64,000 nucleotides of DNA from Triticum aestivum (lineage: Eukaryota; Streptophyta; Magnoliopsida; Poales; Poaceae), in assembly GCF_018294505.1 (NCBI RefSeq), contig NC_057811.1, positions 409,946,968-410,010,967 on the forward strand, given 5' to 3'. Position numbers and translations under genes: made by a program. Below, one piece after another: positions 46,188 to 56,505 of this stretch (position 1 is its first letter; the number at the start of each line of letters is the position of its first letter). The notes below the pieces were generated by a model. It was not told the DNA's origin. It made no database searches and saw nothing but the letters and a program-made list of their open reading frames with translations.

Positions 46188-47027
46188 NNNNNNNNNNNNN
46201 NNNNNNNNNNNNNNNNNNNNNNNNNNNNNNNNNNNNNNNNNNNNNNNNNNNNNNNNNNNNNNNNNNNNNNNNNNNNNNNNNNNNNNNNNNNNNNNNNNNN
46301 NNNNNNNNNNNNNNNNNNNNNNNNNNNNNNNNNNNNNNNNNNNNNNNNNNNNNNNNNNNNNNNNNNNNNNNNNNNNNNNNNNNNNNNNNNNNNNNNNNNN
46401 NNNNNNNNNNNNNNNNNNNNNNNNNNNNNNNNNNNNNNNNNNNNNNNNNNNNNNNNNNNNNNNNNNNNNNNNNNNNNNNNNNNNNNNNNNNNNNNNNNNN
46501 NNNNNNNNNNNNNNNNNNNNNNNNNNNNNNNNNNNNNNNNNNNNNNNNNNNNNNNNNNNNNNNNNNNNNNNNNNNNNNNNNNNNNNNNNNNNNNNNNNNN
46601 NNNNNNNNNNNNNNNNNNNNNNNNNNNNNNNNNNNNNNNNNNNNNNNNNNNNNNNNNNNNNNNNNNNNNNNNNNNNNNNNNNNNNNNNNNNNNNNNNNNN
46701 NNNNNNNNNNNNNNNNNNNNNNNNNNNNNNNNNNNNNNNNNNNNNNNNNNNNNNNNNNNNNNNNNNNNNNNNNNNNNNNNNNNNNNNNNNNNNNNNNNNN
46801 NNNNNNNNNNNNNNNNNNNNNNNNNNNNNNNNNNNNNNNNNNNNNNNNNNNNNNNNNNNNNNNNNNNNNNNNNNNNNNNNNNNNNNNNNNNNNNNNNNNN
46901 NNNNNNNNNNNNNNNNNNNNNNNNNNNNNNNNNNNNNNNNNNNNNNNNNNNNNNNNNNNNNNNNNNNNNNNNNNNNNNNNNNNNNNNNNNNNNNNNNNNN
47001 NNNNNNNNNNNNNNNNNNNNNNNNNNN
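46188..47027. other. Assembly gap (840 N)
   Basis: Unresolved bases. Tandem repeats lie on both sides, so the gap probably reflects an unresolved array. Any frame that crosses it is meaningless. Confidence 0.99.
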
Positions 47028-47141
47028 TTCCGTTGCCTCCCCATGAACACGACGCATTCCGTTGCCTCCCCATGAACACGACGCATTCCGTTGCCTCCCT
47101 ATGAACACGACGCATTCCGTTGCCTCCCCATGAACACGACG
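47028..47141. repeat. 29-bp tandem repeat, about 4 copies, abutting the gap
   Basis: The unit ttccgttgcctccccatgaa... starts at 47028, 47057, 47086 and 47115 with exact 29-bp period and one C/T variant. The true copy number is hidden by the gap. Confidence 0.95.
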
Positions 47142-47457
47142 ACGAGGCTGTTTCTCCGTTCCGACCCAGCCATGTACACGAGTCCTGGCCGTACGTATGC
47201 GCGAGTAGGCGTTCGAGACCCCGCCCGTATGTACACATACGTGGCCGTATTTTCGTTCTTGCACCCTGGCCGCTGTACGTACGTGTACATGCTACGTGCG
47301 CGCCTCTACTACGACACGTGCGCGCCTTTACTACGACACGTGCACGCCTCTACATCGACCAGTATGTACGTACACGTTCGCGACCAGAATGACAACGCTA
47401 CGTACGCTTCGACCAGGTGGGTCCCGACTGTCAGGCACTTCCTTGCCTGCGAATATG

Positions 47458-47750
47458 TAGCTGGTGGGTCCCAGCAGTCAGGGGGCGAATCGTTTTTTTG
47501 CCCGGACGCACTTCCTTGCGTGCGAAGATGTAGCCGGTGGGTCCCAGCAGTCAGGGGGCGAATCTTTTTTTGCCCGGACGCACTTCCTTGCGTGCGAAGG
47601 TGTAGCTGGTGGGTCCCAGCAGTCAGGGGGGCGAATCGTTTTTTGCCCGGACGCACTTCCTTGCGTGCGAAGATGAAGCTAGTGGGTCCCAGCAGTCAGG
47701 GGGAAACTTTTTTCCGCGAAATACAGTGGCCCGTCCGGTGGGTCCCAGCT
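47458..47750. repeat. 72/73-bp tandem repeat, 4 copies plus a partial
   Basis: Units begin at 47458, 47531, 47603 and 47676. Each has 'ggtgggtcccagcagtcagg', a T-run and 'cggacgcacttccttgcgtg'. The frame open across it (47091-47912) is a repeat artefact. Confidence 0.9.
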
Positions 47751-49715
47751 GTCAGGTGGAGGAATCATTATTTTCCACGTAATAAGGAGGCACTTCCTTG
47801 CTGCGGCCGTGGACCCAGCTGTCAGCCTCTCCACGTACAGTCCACGTCCGATGGAAGTCGTTCCTTGACCACGTTGACCAGGCCGCGCCGAGAGCACCAC
47901 GGCGGTGGATGACGGCGAGGCCTAGGAAGGGGACGACGCGGAGCCGGGGAAGGCGCGGCAGTGGAAGCCCGCGCGGAGAGGAGTACGAGGGTTCATTGGT
48001 TCGGTTGCGGTGTGAGGCTGCCGGTGCCGCAGGGCCTGGCCAGCGGTGGGAATAGTAGGGGGCGGTGAGGCCTCCGCGGCAGCACAGCCGGCCACGGGAG
48101 GCAGGAGCATGCGGCACGACTGGCGCTGCTTTGGGCGGCTGGAGCAAGAAGACCAGAGGTTGAAGAAGCACTACAGCCGTTGCATGGTACGGTCACTAGA
48201 GCTAGAATCGTTCATATTGACTAAGTTGACAAAGCCCTCCGTCCCCGTCAACTTAGTTGGCCCACAAGTCATCCTCCCACTATGGTGGGTCCCAGCTAGT
48301 AGGGGGTATTCATTTTTTTTGTGTAATAAGGAGGCACTTCCTTGCGTGCGAAGATATAGCTGGTGGGTCCGACATGTCAGCGGGGGGGACGTTTTTTCAC
48401 GAAATACAGAGGCCCTTCCGGTGGGTCCCAGCTGTCAGGTGGAGGAATCATTATTTTGCGCGTACAGTGCACGGCCGATGGATGTGGTTCATTGACCACG
48501 TTGACCAGGCCGCGCCGAGAGCACCATGGCGGTGGATGACGGCGAGGCCTAGGAAGGGAACGACACGGAGCCGTGAAAGACTCGGCAATGGTTGCCCACG
48601 CGGTGGGGAGTACGAGGGTTTACTGGTCCGGCTGCCGTCGCCGGAAAATAACAGGAGGTGTGGGTGAGTAGAGGAATGGCCTGGCCAGCTATGAAGTAGG
48701 GTGGGGCGGTGCGGCCTGTGCGGCAGCATAGCCGGCTACGGAAGGCGGGAGCAGGCAGTCCCACCGGAGCTAGTTTGGGCGGCTGGAGCAAGAAGATCAG
48801 ATATTGAAGAAGCAGCACGGCCGTTGGATTAACATCCAATGGTCACTGCTGCTAGAATCGTTTGTGGACTAAGTTGACAAAGCCAAAGTACACGTCAACC
48901 TAGTAGACCCACAAGTCAGCCTCCAAATCTGTCCCAAACAGCATACAGCCCGAAATTTCTAGCCAGATTCAAATTAATTTTAAATCTAAATATACCTTAA
49001 TTTAAATTCAATGAAATTTTACCCGCACAAAAACAATGAAATTTAAAATATCAAAATCCGAAAGAAAACAGTATTTTGGAACTAATTGCCTGTTTGCTGT
49101 ATTTTTTCATTTTACAGACCATTTCTTATTACTTATAGCCCATTTTCTGGGCAAAATGCATCCCTCCTCGTCTTGAAAGATTTCCGGCCCAACAGGGCGT
49201 AGAAAAGCAAGTAGGCCTACATTGGTTATTCTGCAAAAAACAAAATAGCTGGCTAGCCATTTTCAGAAAGGAAAAAAAACAAACTGGCTGGTCATGTGCT
49301 AAACATATGAAATAAAATCCTGGGCTAGATGGGCCACGGGTCCCGCACAACCCAGTTGATACCCTTCTCCGTCCCGAAAAAACAAAATTACTGCGTGCGC
49401 TGCTGGGTCCCTACTGTCATCCTCACCATGTACAGTCATCTCCTTATTCCTCTCGGTTGTTGACCATGTTGACAACACCAGAGGGCGGCGCCGCGGCGAG
49501 CGAACCAAGGCGGAGGACGATGGTGAGGCCTCGGACGGGAACGAACAGGAGCCGGGGAAGATCACAGCCAGCCGTGGGAGGCGGGAGCAGGCGGTCCCGC
49601 CGGCGCTGGTTTGGCTTTGGCGGCTCGAGGAAGAAGAGACTGAAGAAACGCGACAGACGTTGAATGTCAATCCAACGGTCAAGGTTGGCACAATCGTTTG
49701 TTGACTAAGCGGACA
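47736..49715. repeat. Three diverged copies of a GC-rich module
   Basis: Modules at about 47736-48282, 48419-48930 and 49397-49715 share the order: 'gggtcccagctgtcag', 'ttgaccacgttgacca', 'gcgaggcctaggaag', 'ggcggctggagcaagaag', 'tagaatcgttt..ttgactaagttgac'. Copies 1 and 2 are closest. They are noncoding, though the order resembles a decayed captured gene (promoter-like, GC-rich, tail) repeated three times. Confidence 0.75.
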
Positions 49716-49805
49716 CCAAGTAGCATACTTTTTTATATATAGGAAGAAAACTGCGAGGAAAAAGCGTTCGTCTGCCGTCCTGCTCACAGGGAATGTTCGC
49801 CACAT

Positions 49806-49867
49806 AACTGACTAGCACCCTTGGTTTTCAACCGAGAGGTCTTGGGTTCGAGTCCCAGGAACTCTCA
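49806..49867 (+). other. tRNA 3'-half-like remnant (Glu-UUC type)
   Basis: A 5-bp stem (CTTGG/CCGAG) with 7-base loop TTTTCAA would place anticodon TTC at 49827-49829. A 5-base variable loop and a canonical T arm (TTGGG-TTCGAGT-CCCAG) follow, then GAACTCT. The D arm and the 5' acceptor strand do not pair, and no CCA-ready acceptor forms. It is a tRNA-derived fragment, not a working gene. Confidence 0.5.
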
Positions 49868-50139
49868 ATTTTGTCCTCCTTCCTTCCTCGCAAAAAAGGG
49901 AAAGAAAATCAAAGACTTGGGAAGGCATACAGAACAAGCTAGTGTACCAGTAAAGAGACGTTGCCGAGTTTTAGAAAAAAGGAAGACGTGCTCCTGTAGC
50001 TGGTTCGAATCCAAACCTAGACTATGACTATATATGGTGCTATGCTACTCTGCAAGTAATGAAACTGACATATCCAACATTCGCTTCTCCTCTTCTCTAC
50101 TTACTCTGCCTAGCATCAGAAGCTCTGGCCGCAGCAACC

Positions 50140-50821
50140 ATGTCCGCTGGCTGCTCGTCCACCTGCTCTTCAGCAGGCAACAACCAGATATGCGCCAAGT
50201 CGCCACCCGTACCATCGCCTATGGGTCTCATCACACCCCCGCCGGCACGCGCACCGCAGCCGATTGCTCATCGCAACCCGCTGCCGTTGGTGTGGTGCCA
50301 CTGCTGCAAATCACGCAGAGTCACCCGTCGCGTCTCAACCACAATCCGCAACCCTGGCCGAGTCTTCTACTAATGCCCGAATCATGGGGTAATAATATGT
50401 TTAAGTGTTGTTCTGCTGCTTTCAGTTGCTGATTTTTTTTAATAGTTTGGTTGATGATCTTCCAATTTGATTCGTGCAGAAAAGGGAAGATTCGTGTGAT
50501 TTGTATTTCTGGGAAGTTGCTGATGTGGGGGAGTGCAACTACGCTGATTATTTGGTTAGCCGAGGAATCCCAATACCAACAGGTTGGGGTGTTGGACAAG
50601 TAACTGAAGGAACGGCAGAAGAGGAAGATGCAGAGCAGAAGGTTAAAGATGCAGTTCCTCTGATCATGGCCAAGCAACAACTGCTGAACGACCTTGACAG
50701 CAATGAGGAGATGAAAGAGCCTATGAAGATAATGGGCAAAATCGATGTGCTCTGTAGGATGATTGTCTCTTTATTTGCAGTGTATGTAGCACTCGTGATG
50801 TATTCAGTGGCTACGACATGA
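50140..50821 (+). pseudogene. GRF-type zinc-finger protein, two exons, one stop
   Basis: Exon 1 (50140-50388) starts at ATG in the context GCAACCATGTCC and has a Ser/Cys/Pro-rich start. It then has WCHCCKSRR and NPGRVFY-stop-CPNHG. Exon 2 (50480-50818, stop 50819-50821) follows a GT...GCAG intron of 91 bp in phase 0. It gives SCDLYFWEVAD, an acidic/helical middle and a C-terminal membrane-anchor-like helix (MIVSLFAVYVALVMYSVA). Cx(1)C...NPGRxFYxC...C-x2-FW is the GRF zinc-finger signature; in other proteins it binds single-stranded nucleic acid. Only one lesion is seen: TAA at 50371-50373 (codon 78), inside the finger between FY and CP. The gene converges on the transposase at 51297. Confidence 0.75.
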
Positions 50822-51296
50822 GCACTTTGCTGAAACTAGTAATGAATGAAACCTGTGTAGCAGGCTGGGCGTAGTGTTGTGAACATCTAATGATTTCTAT
50901 TAACGGAAATCAGGGGGTATCCCCTTTTGCTCATATAAATAAATAAATAGCAGAGGCCCTGTCGGGTCAGCTTTGTTCTCATTCGAAGACGTCGAGCAAA
51001 TTGCAGTCCAACAGCAAACTATGTCATCAAATTCAAGTTTCACAGCCAAATATGAGTACAACTAAACAACAATGTCATCATGTTTTAGTTGTCATACAAT
51101 CACCAAACACAAATCAGCATACATAACAAGTGATGTTCTCACAGCAAAATACTAAACAACATGTTCATCAGGTTTCAGTTGTCATAGCAAACACAATTTC
51201 ACATAGTAGATAAAAAAACGTCTTCTAACAGGCAGATACGACAAAAGCAATGTAATCATCATCCGCAGCAGCAGTGTCAACATCTCGCCATGTGTA

Positions 51297-54200
51297 TCAG
51301 TCTGAATCGTAATTCCCCACGGTGTCATCTTCTTCTTCGTCCTCAACGTCCTCGAACATTGGCTTCTTCTTGATCAACTCTTGTATGTCCACAGCACGAC
51401 ACGCAATCTTTTCGCCGGCGTCATTGACGTGATGGTTCTCAAAGATATTAGGAACATCTGTGTTATCTTGTACATCAGGAGCAGTGTAAGCATCATCTTG
51501 TTGTGCAACTTCATTAAACGAATTCCTCTGCTCAAACCTTTGTAATACTCTCCAGTCATCGCTACGTGCAAATGTGTCTTCCAAGAAAAATATCTGTGTT
51601 GCTTGATTTGCCAAAATAAAAGGCTCGTTGGTCTGGTACGCCGCCTTGACATTGATGGATTTGAAATAATCATCAGCTCTGGGTTTTGCGATCCTGGAAA
51701 ACAGGTTATACCAACGACAGCACAACAGAACCACACACCGATGATCCTCGAAACTGGAGATATACTGCAACTGAACAATGTCTGTTATGTTAGCATACAT
51801 TTTAGTTGTCTCTTTGTCATACGTATCCGTGCTCAAGATGGCACTGTTTTGTGTCTTCCTGCCTTCGTCTCGTGCAAGGGTGTTGTAGCACACATCTCCA
51901 ACAACGCAAGATTCATAATGTCTTACCCGAGTATCAGGACCCATTGCTAGTGAGTAAAGGGCATCATCAACTGCCTGCCCATCCTCCCGCATCTTCTTAA
52001 CCTTTGGTTAGAAAATAGACAAGCTGATCATCTTATGTACTCAATATATTAAAAAAATTGACAGTGCACTTCAAAAGCTTACATGGTTCTTGAACCATTT
52101 CGCAAATCCTGCCATAACCAGTTTGTCAATGTTTCTTGGATTTTGCGGCAGTAACTCCTCTTTGTAGATGCTACACAACATAGTGATCGCGTCAAACATC
52201 TAAATATATAAGAATGTGCTGCAAGTTTAGTAGATTACGATGTATAAGCTGCAGTACTGCACTTACTTGATATAAGGTAGTATCTCAGGACAGTTATTCA
52301 ACACATACCAAACCATTTTGTCCAAATCTTTAGGTTTGTCCTCTTGTCGACTCTTCCCTGTAACTCGAACAGAATAATCGAAAACATTGAGCCCGGGATT
52401 GTCTTCACCCACCTCTTTGCTAAGCTGATCAGCTGTTTCAATGTATTTTGAGCAGAATGTCAACGCTTCTGTAGCAATGTAGGCCTCTGCAATGGAACCC
52501 TCGGGTCTAGCTCTGTTCCTAACATAGCCCTTGAAAGTGCCTAGCCGCCTTTCAATAGGGTACATCTAGCCATACTATACTGGACCTCTAAGTAGTGCCT
52601 CATCAGGTAGATGAACAGCCAAATGCACCATCACATCAAAGAGGGCTGGAGGATATATCTTCTCAAGGTCGCATAGGATAGTTGGTATCTTGTCTCTAAG
52701 ACGCTCCAAAGCATCTATCCCGATATTCCTACTGCAGAGTTCCCTGAAGAATTGTCCCAACTCTGCAACTGCTCTGTATAAGTCAGGGCGGCCCAATCCT
52801 CTAAGGATAATAGGTAAAACCCTTTGAAGTAGGACGTGGCAGTCATGAGTTTTCAACCCTTGTACCTTGTTTCCATCTACACTGACTCTCCTTTCAGGGT
52901 TGGAAGCAAATCCATGTGGGAATCTCACACGTGACAGGACCTCGCAGAATTCTTTTCTTTTTACCTTGTCCAAGATGTACACAGCTGGTGCCATATCCCG
53001 TGGTTTACCTTCATCTTGCACCTGCAAATCCTTTCTGATACCCAGGTATGTCAAATCAATCCTAGATTTTAAGGTATCTTTCGTCTTGCCTTCAATATTA
53101 AGAAGTGTGCCGATAATGTTGTCACATATATTTTTCTCGATGTGCATCACATCAAGATTGTGCCGCAGATCCAAATCTTTCCAATACTCCAAGTCCTACA
53201 AAGTGGACCTGCGGGTAAACAATAATCTCTCTTCTACCCTGCCACGCTTCCTTTTCCCGCTACCATTACCAGGATGGTTTCCTGGTGTAATATGCCTGAC
53301 CTTCTCTAATTCCACTTGCAACTCATCGGCAGTGAGCCTCTTTGGCGCATCACGGTTTTCATGCTTTGCATTGAACACATGTCTTCGGTATTTTCTAGGA
53401 TGCGGCTTGTCCTTGGGAAGGAAACGACGGTGTCCAATGTAATAGATCTTGCTAAGTATTGCGTATGCCAGCGGATTCCTGTCATAGCGAACACATGCAT
53501 TGTAACCATGTGTCGTTCGCCCTAACATAGTGCCCAAAGCCGGATAATCATGGATGCACCAAATTATAGCAGCACGCAGAAAGAAATCAGCTGGTGGGCT
53601 GCTATATAGGTCTCGAGTGAGAACACCCTTCCATAGCTCTTGAAGTTCCTCCACAAGAGGCTCCATGAACAAATCAAAATCCTTTCCAGGACTTTTTGGA
53701 CCTGGGATGAGCAAGGCCATCATGTAGTTTGATTCTTTGGTGCAGACATTTGGAGGCATGTTATAAGGGATAACAAGCACTGGCCACATGCTATATGTGG
53801 CGCTCTGGTGGCCAAATGGGTTAAATCCATATGAAGCTAAGCCAAGTCTAATGTTTCTCGGGTCAGCAGCAAACTCTTTGTGTTTATCATTGAAGCTTTT
53901 CCACTCACTACCATGAGATGGATGGCTCATTACATTTTGATCTCTGTACTCCTGGTTCCTAGAATACCACAGTACATCCTCTCTTGTTTCAGCATCATGA
54001 AACAACCTCTGCAATCTTGGTGTAACTGGAAAATGTCTCAACACATTATGAGGAATCCTCTTCACAGCATCGCCATCTTTCCATCTTGATGATTTGCATT
54101 TCGGGCATTCACTTAAGTTGGCATAATCCTTCCGGAACATAACACAATTATCCTTACAAACATGGATCATATCATATCCAATTCCAACTACACGAAGGAA

Positions 54201-54815
54201 ATTCTTCATTTTACGGTAGGTGTGTGGCAGCTCAGACGCATCTGGGAAAGATTTGCGGAAAGCAGCCAACATAACATCGAATGATTTATTGGTCATCCGC
54301 TCAGATGTCTTCACCTGAAGAAAGGTGACCATAGCTGAGAATACTGACAGCTTATTTCCTGGGGTGACAGCAACGTTGCATTGTTCCAACATGCGGGCCC
54401 ACCGTTTTTCTTCTGCAGGTGAAAGTTCACGGAATGCACGAGCATTTCGTAGCATTGTTTCAATGTTGGTCAAACTCACTGGCTCCGCCACCACCACCTC
54501 CTCCTCCTCTTCCACCTGAGCATCAGGCAGATCAAGATGGTGATCTGCTGCTTCCACGTAGTCAATAACATTGACGTTCACAGCTTCACCATGATGAACC
54601 CACCTAGTATATGTGACCGACATCCCATACAAGTGTAGATGATTTTGCACAGTTGACTGGGGTCTTGTAACTGAATTCATACAACTGCTACACGGGCAGA
54701 GCACATCTGATTTCGGACCACCGTACTCAGCTCTGATAAAGTTCATGAAGTTTTCAACCCCCTCGACATATGCAGCGGAGAATCTTCGAGCAGAAGTTAT
54801 CCAAGTCCTGTCCAT
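51297..54815 (-). pseudogene. TNP2-type CACTA transposase, three exons, broken
   Basis: Exon 1 (54815-about 52267) has a Transpos_assoc domain (residues about 4-85: W..SARRFSAAYVEGV, CPCSSC, HL..YG, RWVHHGE). It then has a Transposase_21 core (about 235-440: CPKCKSSRWKDG, NIRLGLASYGFNPFG, LLIPGPKSPGKDFD) and DUF4218-like sequence (RHNLDVMHIEKN, MVHLAVHLPDEA, MYPIERRLGTFKGYVRNRARPEGSI). Exon 2 is 52199-52083. Exon 3 (52001-51297) is a DUF4216 region (YKxxxQ-like MYANITDIVQLQYISSFEDH, W(R)WYN) with an acidic tail. Lesions in one continuous exon-1 frame are TAG near 53196 and two TAGs five codons apart near 52562-52578 (expected Gln and Trp). The exon 1-2 junction is one base out of phase, as if a G was lost before GTAAGT. 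The exon 2-3 join is in phase. Confidence 0.9.
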
Positions 54816-55732
54816 CTGTTAGACATACAAATTAGTTCTTCTACTAGATATTACAGGAAAAACATATATGCTTTTTTATGAAGTCCAGAAAAAAATACCT
54901 AGGTCGATGTCTAAAGCTATGGCAAGATATTTGGACGAGCAGATCTAAGTAACGAAATATATGTAAAGCTAATTCAGCAAACAGATTTGAGTGCCAAATT
55001 ATGGCAGGCTGTTTCAGCAGTCAATGAGGCCGAGCACACAGCCATCGAACTATCGAAGGCCATCGCAGCAACAAAGATCGAGTATAAAACGGTGTAGAGC
55101 TATTTCACCTAACAGATTGGCTACTAGACCATGGCAATCTACGTCACAATAAATATATGGCAGGATATTTTAGCAACTAATCGGCCTTGGCATGCCATCT
55201 CAGCTAAGCAGATTGAGTGCAGAACAGGGCAAGGAAGCTTCTTAAGCAGAGCATATTGACAGTAAACTACTTCGGCAAACAGTGAGATTAACAGCGTCTA
55301 TCAGCTAACATTCAGCGCTACACCGACATGAACGGGGCCTCAGTCTAGAATGCGCGTACCGTGGGAGAAGCTGACCGCCGTGCGTCTCCACACGAACGTC
55401 GCCAGCGGTGGCGGCGCTGACCGCCGTGCGCCTCCACAAGAACGTAGCCAGAGGTGGCGGCGCGGCTAGAGGACGGCAGTCTACGAGAGCGTACTGTGGG
55501 AGCGAGAGGATCGCCGAACCGCGGCGCCGACGTATCGGCGCGGCGGGGAGGGCGGCTTTGGCGGAGCGAATGGAGTGGAGGGGGACAGGGGGAGGGGGGT
55601 TTGGGGAATATTATTGGCTAGTTGGCCGAAGGGCGGTTGAATCGGATTTGGGGGGAATTTTTGGGTGTGGGGGGGGGGAGGATTTTCGCGCGGTGGGCGG
55701 GGGGAGTTTGGCGCATGGTCGGTTTCTCCAAG
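54816..55732 (-). other. Upstream region of the transposase gene, with 46-bp tandem repeat
   Basis: This lies 5' of the transposase on minus. 54820-55340 is noncoding. A 46-bp unit 'ctgaccgccgtgcg...' is repeated at 55371 and 55417. A G-rich stretch (55575-55700) follows. The 145-codon forward frame at 55408-55845 lacks family features and spans this repeat. Confidence 0.5.
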
Positions 55733-55873
55733 TGCAGTCCCACGTGTCAGTGAAGAGGCAAGCCGAAGCGCGTTCCGTTTGCGTGAGCCGTGTGCAGGAC
55801 CGAACGTGTGTGGGGTGCAATGCGACCGCGACAGGAGTGCTGTGAGTGTACCGCCTTTTTCCTTTTAAACTAG
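55733..55873. repeat. GC-rich block, copy 1
   Basis: It contains 'cccacgtgtcagtga', 'gaagcgcgttccgttt' and 'gcgaccgcgacag'. Related blocks occur at 59150-59260 and 60540-60705. Function unknown. Confidence 0.55.
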
Positions 55874-56022
55874 GTGCTTCGCCCCCTTAAAAAAATTTGT
55901 TGCTTCGCGCGATCCATCGATACTACTACTAGTAATCCGGTAATCCCGACTAAAACGGCGCGGCCGGGTCTTTTCCCGCGCGATATGCTGGGAGGTTGGC
56001 TTAGTTGGGTTTTTTAGGACGA

Positions 56023-56228
56023 GTAATGCTACACCTACGTAATCCCAGTTACGTAATTAACGTAATGTGAAACGTGTGAGCTGTTGATTGTAGATTGGGG
56101 GAGGGAGGGGCCCACCACCATGAAAATCAGGGGAGGAGAGAGAGAGAGGCAATTTACGTTAACCCTTTCGTAGGTTCCCGTAGATGTAGAAAGATGTGAA
56201 ATGCGTGAATGTGTAGTGGACGTACTAT
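56023..56228. mobile_element. Probable small MITE
   Basis: The left end GAGTAATGCTACACCTACG and the right end ...GTGTAGTGGACGTACTA form a degenerate inverted repeat. Inner words (tacgtaat / ttacgtta; tagatgtag) also pair. About 205 bp, noncoding, no confident target duplication. Confidence 0.45.
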
Positions 56229-56478
56229 TGGAGTGCCTAAGATAATTTGTGTATGTATAGACCCTATGTGTTTATTTTACTTCGCATGTTAGATTTGTCT
56301 CGGTTCAATAAAAAGCAGAGTTGGTGATGATGGTGTGCCTGTCATCCTGCAATATAGGCCGTCCGATCTATATCTAACGGATAGGAAGGAAACTATGACA
56401 ATTTACCCGCACTCCTCTCCACATTTGCAGATAAGGCTTTCCCTCGTTCATCCTTTTCTCCCACAAGATCTTGATCTT

Positions 56479-56505
56479 CCGTGCAACGCACGGGCATCTT
56501 GCTAG
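56479..56505 (+). mobile_element. Helitron-like 3' end
   Basis: A hairpin CCGTGC-AAC-GCACGG (56479-56493) is followed after 8 bases by CTAG (56502-56505) and then T. A GC hairpin about 10 bases before CTRR, with T as next host base, is the defining Helitron 3' terminus, and this sequence type is common in grasses. The 5' TC end was not located; it would lie to the left. Confidence 0.6.

Larger units (their letters stand above)
45700..49740. mobile_element. CACTA element 2, left terminal region
   Basis: The terminus CACTACAAAAAAAGACACAT begins at 45700 (flank CTA at 45697-45699, possible 3-bp target duplication). It is followed by subterminal inverted words around TGTCAT/ATGACA (45720-45850) and 'ctaactgaacccgagcga' repeats up to the N gap. 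After the gap come 29-bp and 73-bp tandem repeats and three diverged GC-rich modules with 'gtgggtcccagctgtcag' words. 48930-49395 is AT-rich and featureless. The opposite CACTA end was not found up to 64000, so whether the transposase at 51-55 kb belongs to it is unproven. Confidence 0.7.

Noticed and set aside
46113..47264. 383-codon minus-strand frame
   Set aside because: Most of it is the run of N. The ends are tandem repeats.
47028..47750. Regular repeats that could suggest a CRISPR array
   Set aside because: The 29-bp units are directly contiguous with no unique spacers, in a plant transposon. They are minisatellites.
47091..47912. 273-codon plus-strand frame
   Set aside because: It runs through 29-bp and 73-bp tandem repeats. 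No domain, and other frames are equally open.
49806..49867. Functional tRNA-Glu gene
   Set aside because: The D arm and the 5' acceptor strand are missing.
55408..55845. 145-codon plus-strand frame upstream of the transposase
   Set aside because: Gly/Arg-rich, spans a 46-bp tandem repeat and a dispersed GC-rich block. No family feature.
45700..56216. A single CACTA element spanning from 45700 to a TAGTG at about 56216
   Set aside because: The sequence before 56216 does not match the 45700 terminus beyond CACTA, and it coincides better with a small MITE end. The right terminus is therefore left open.
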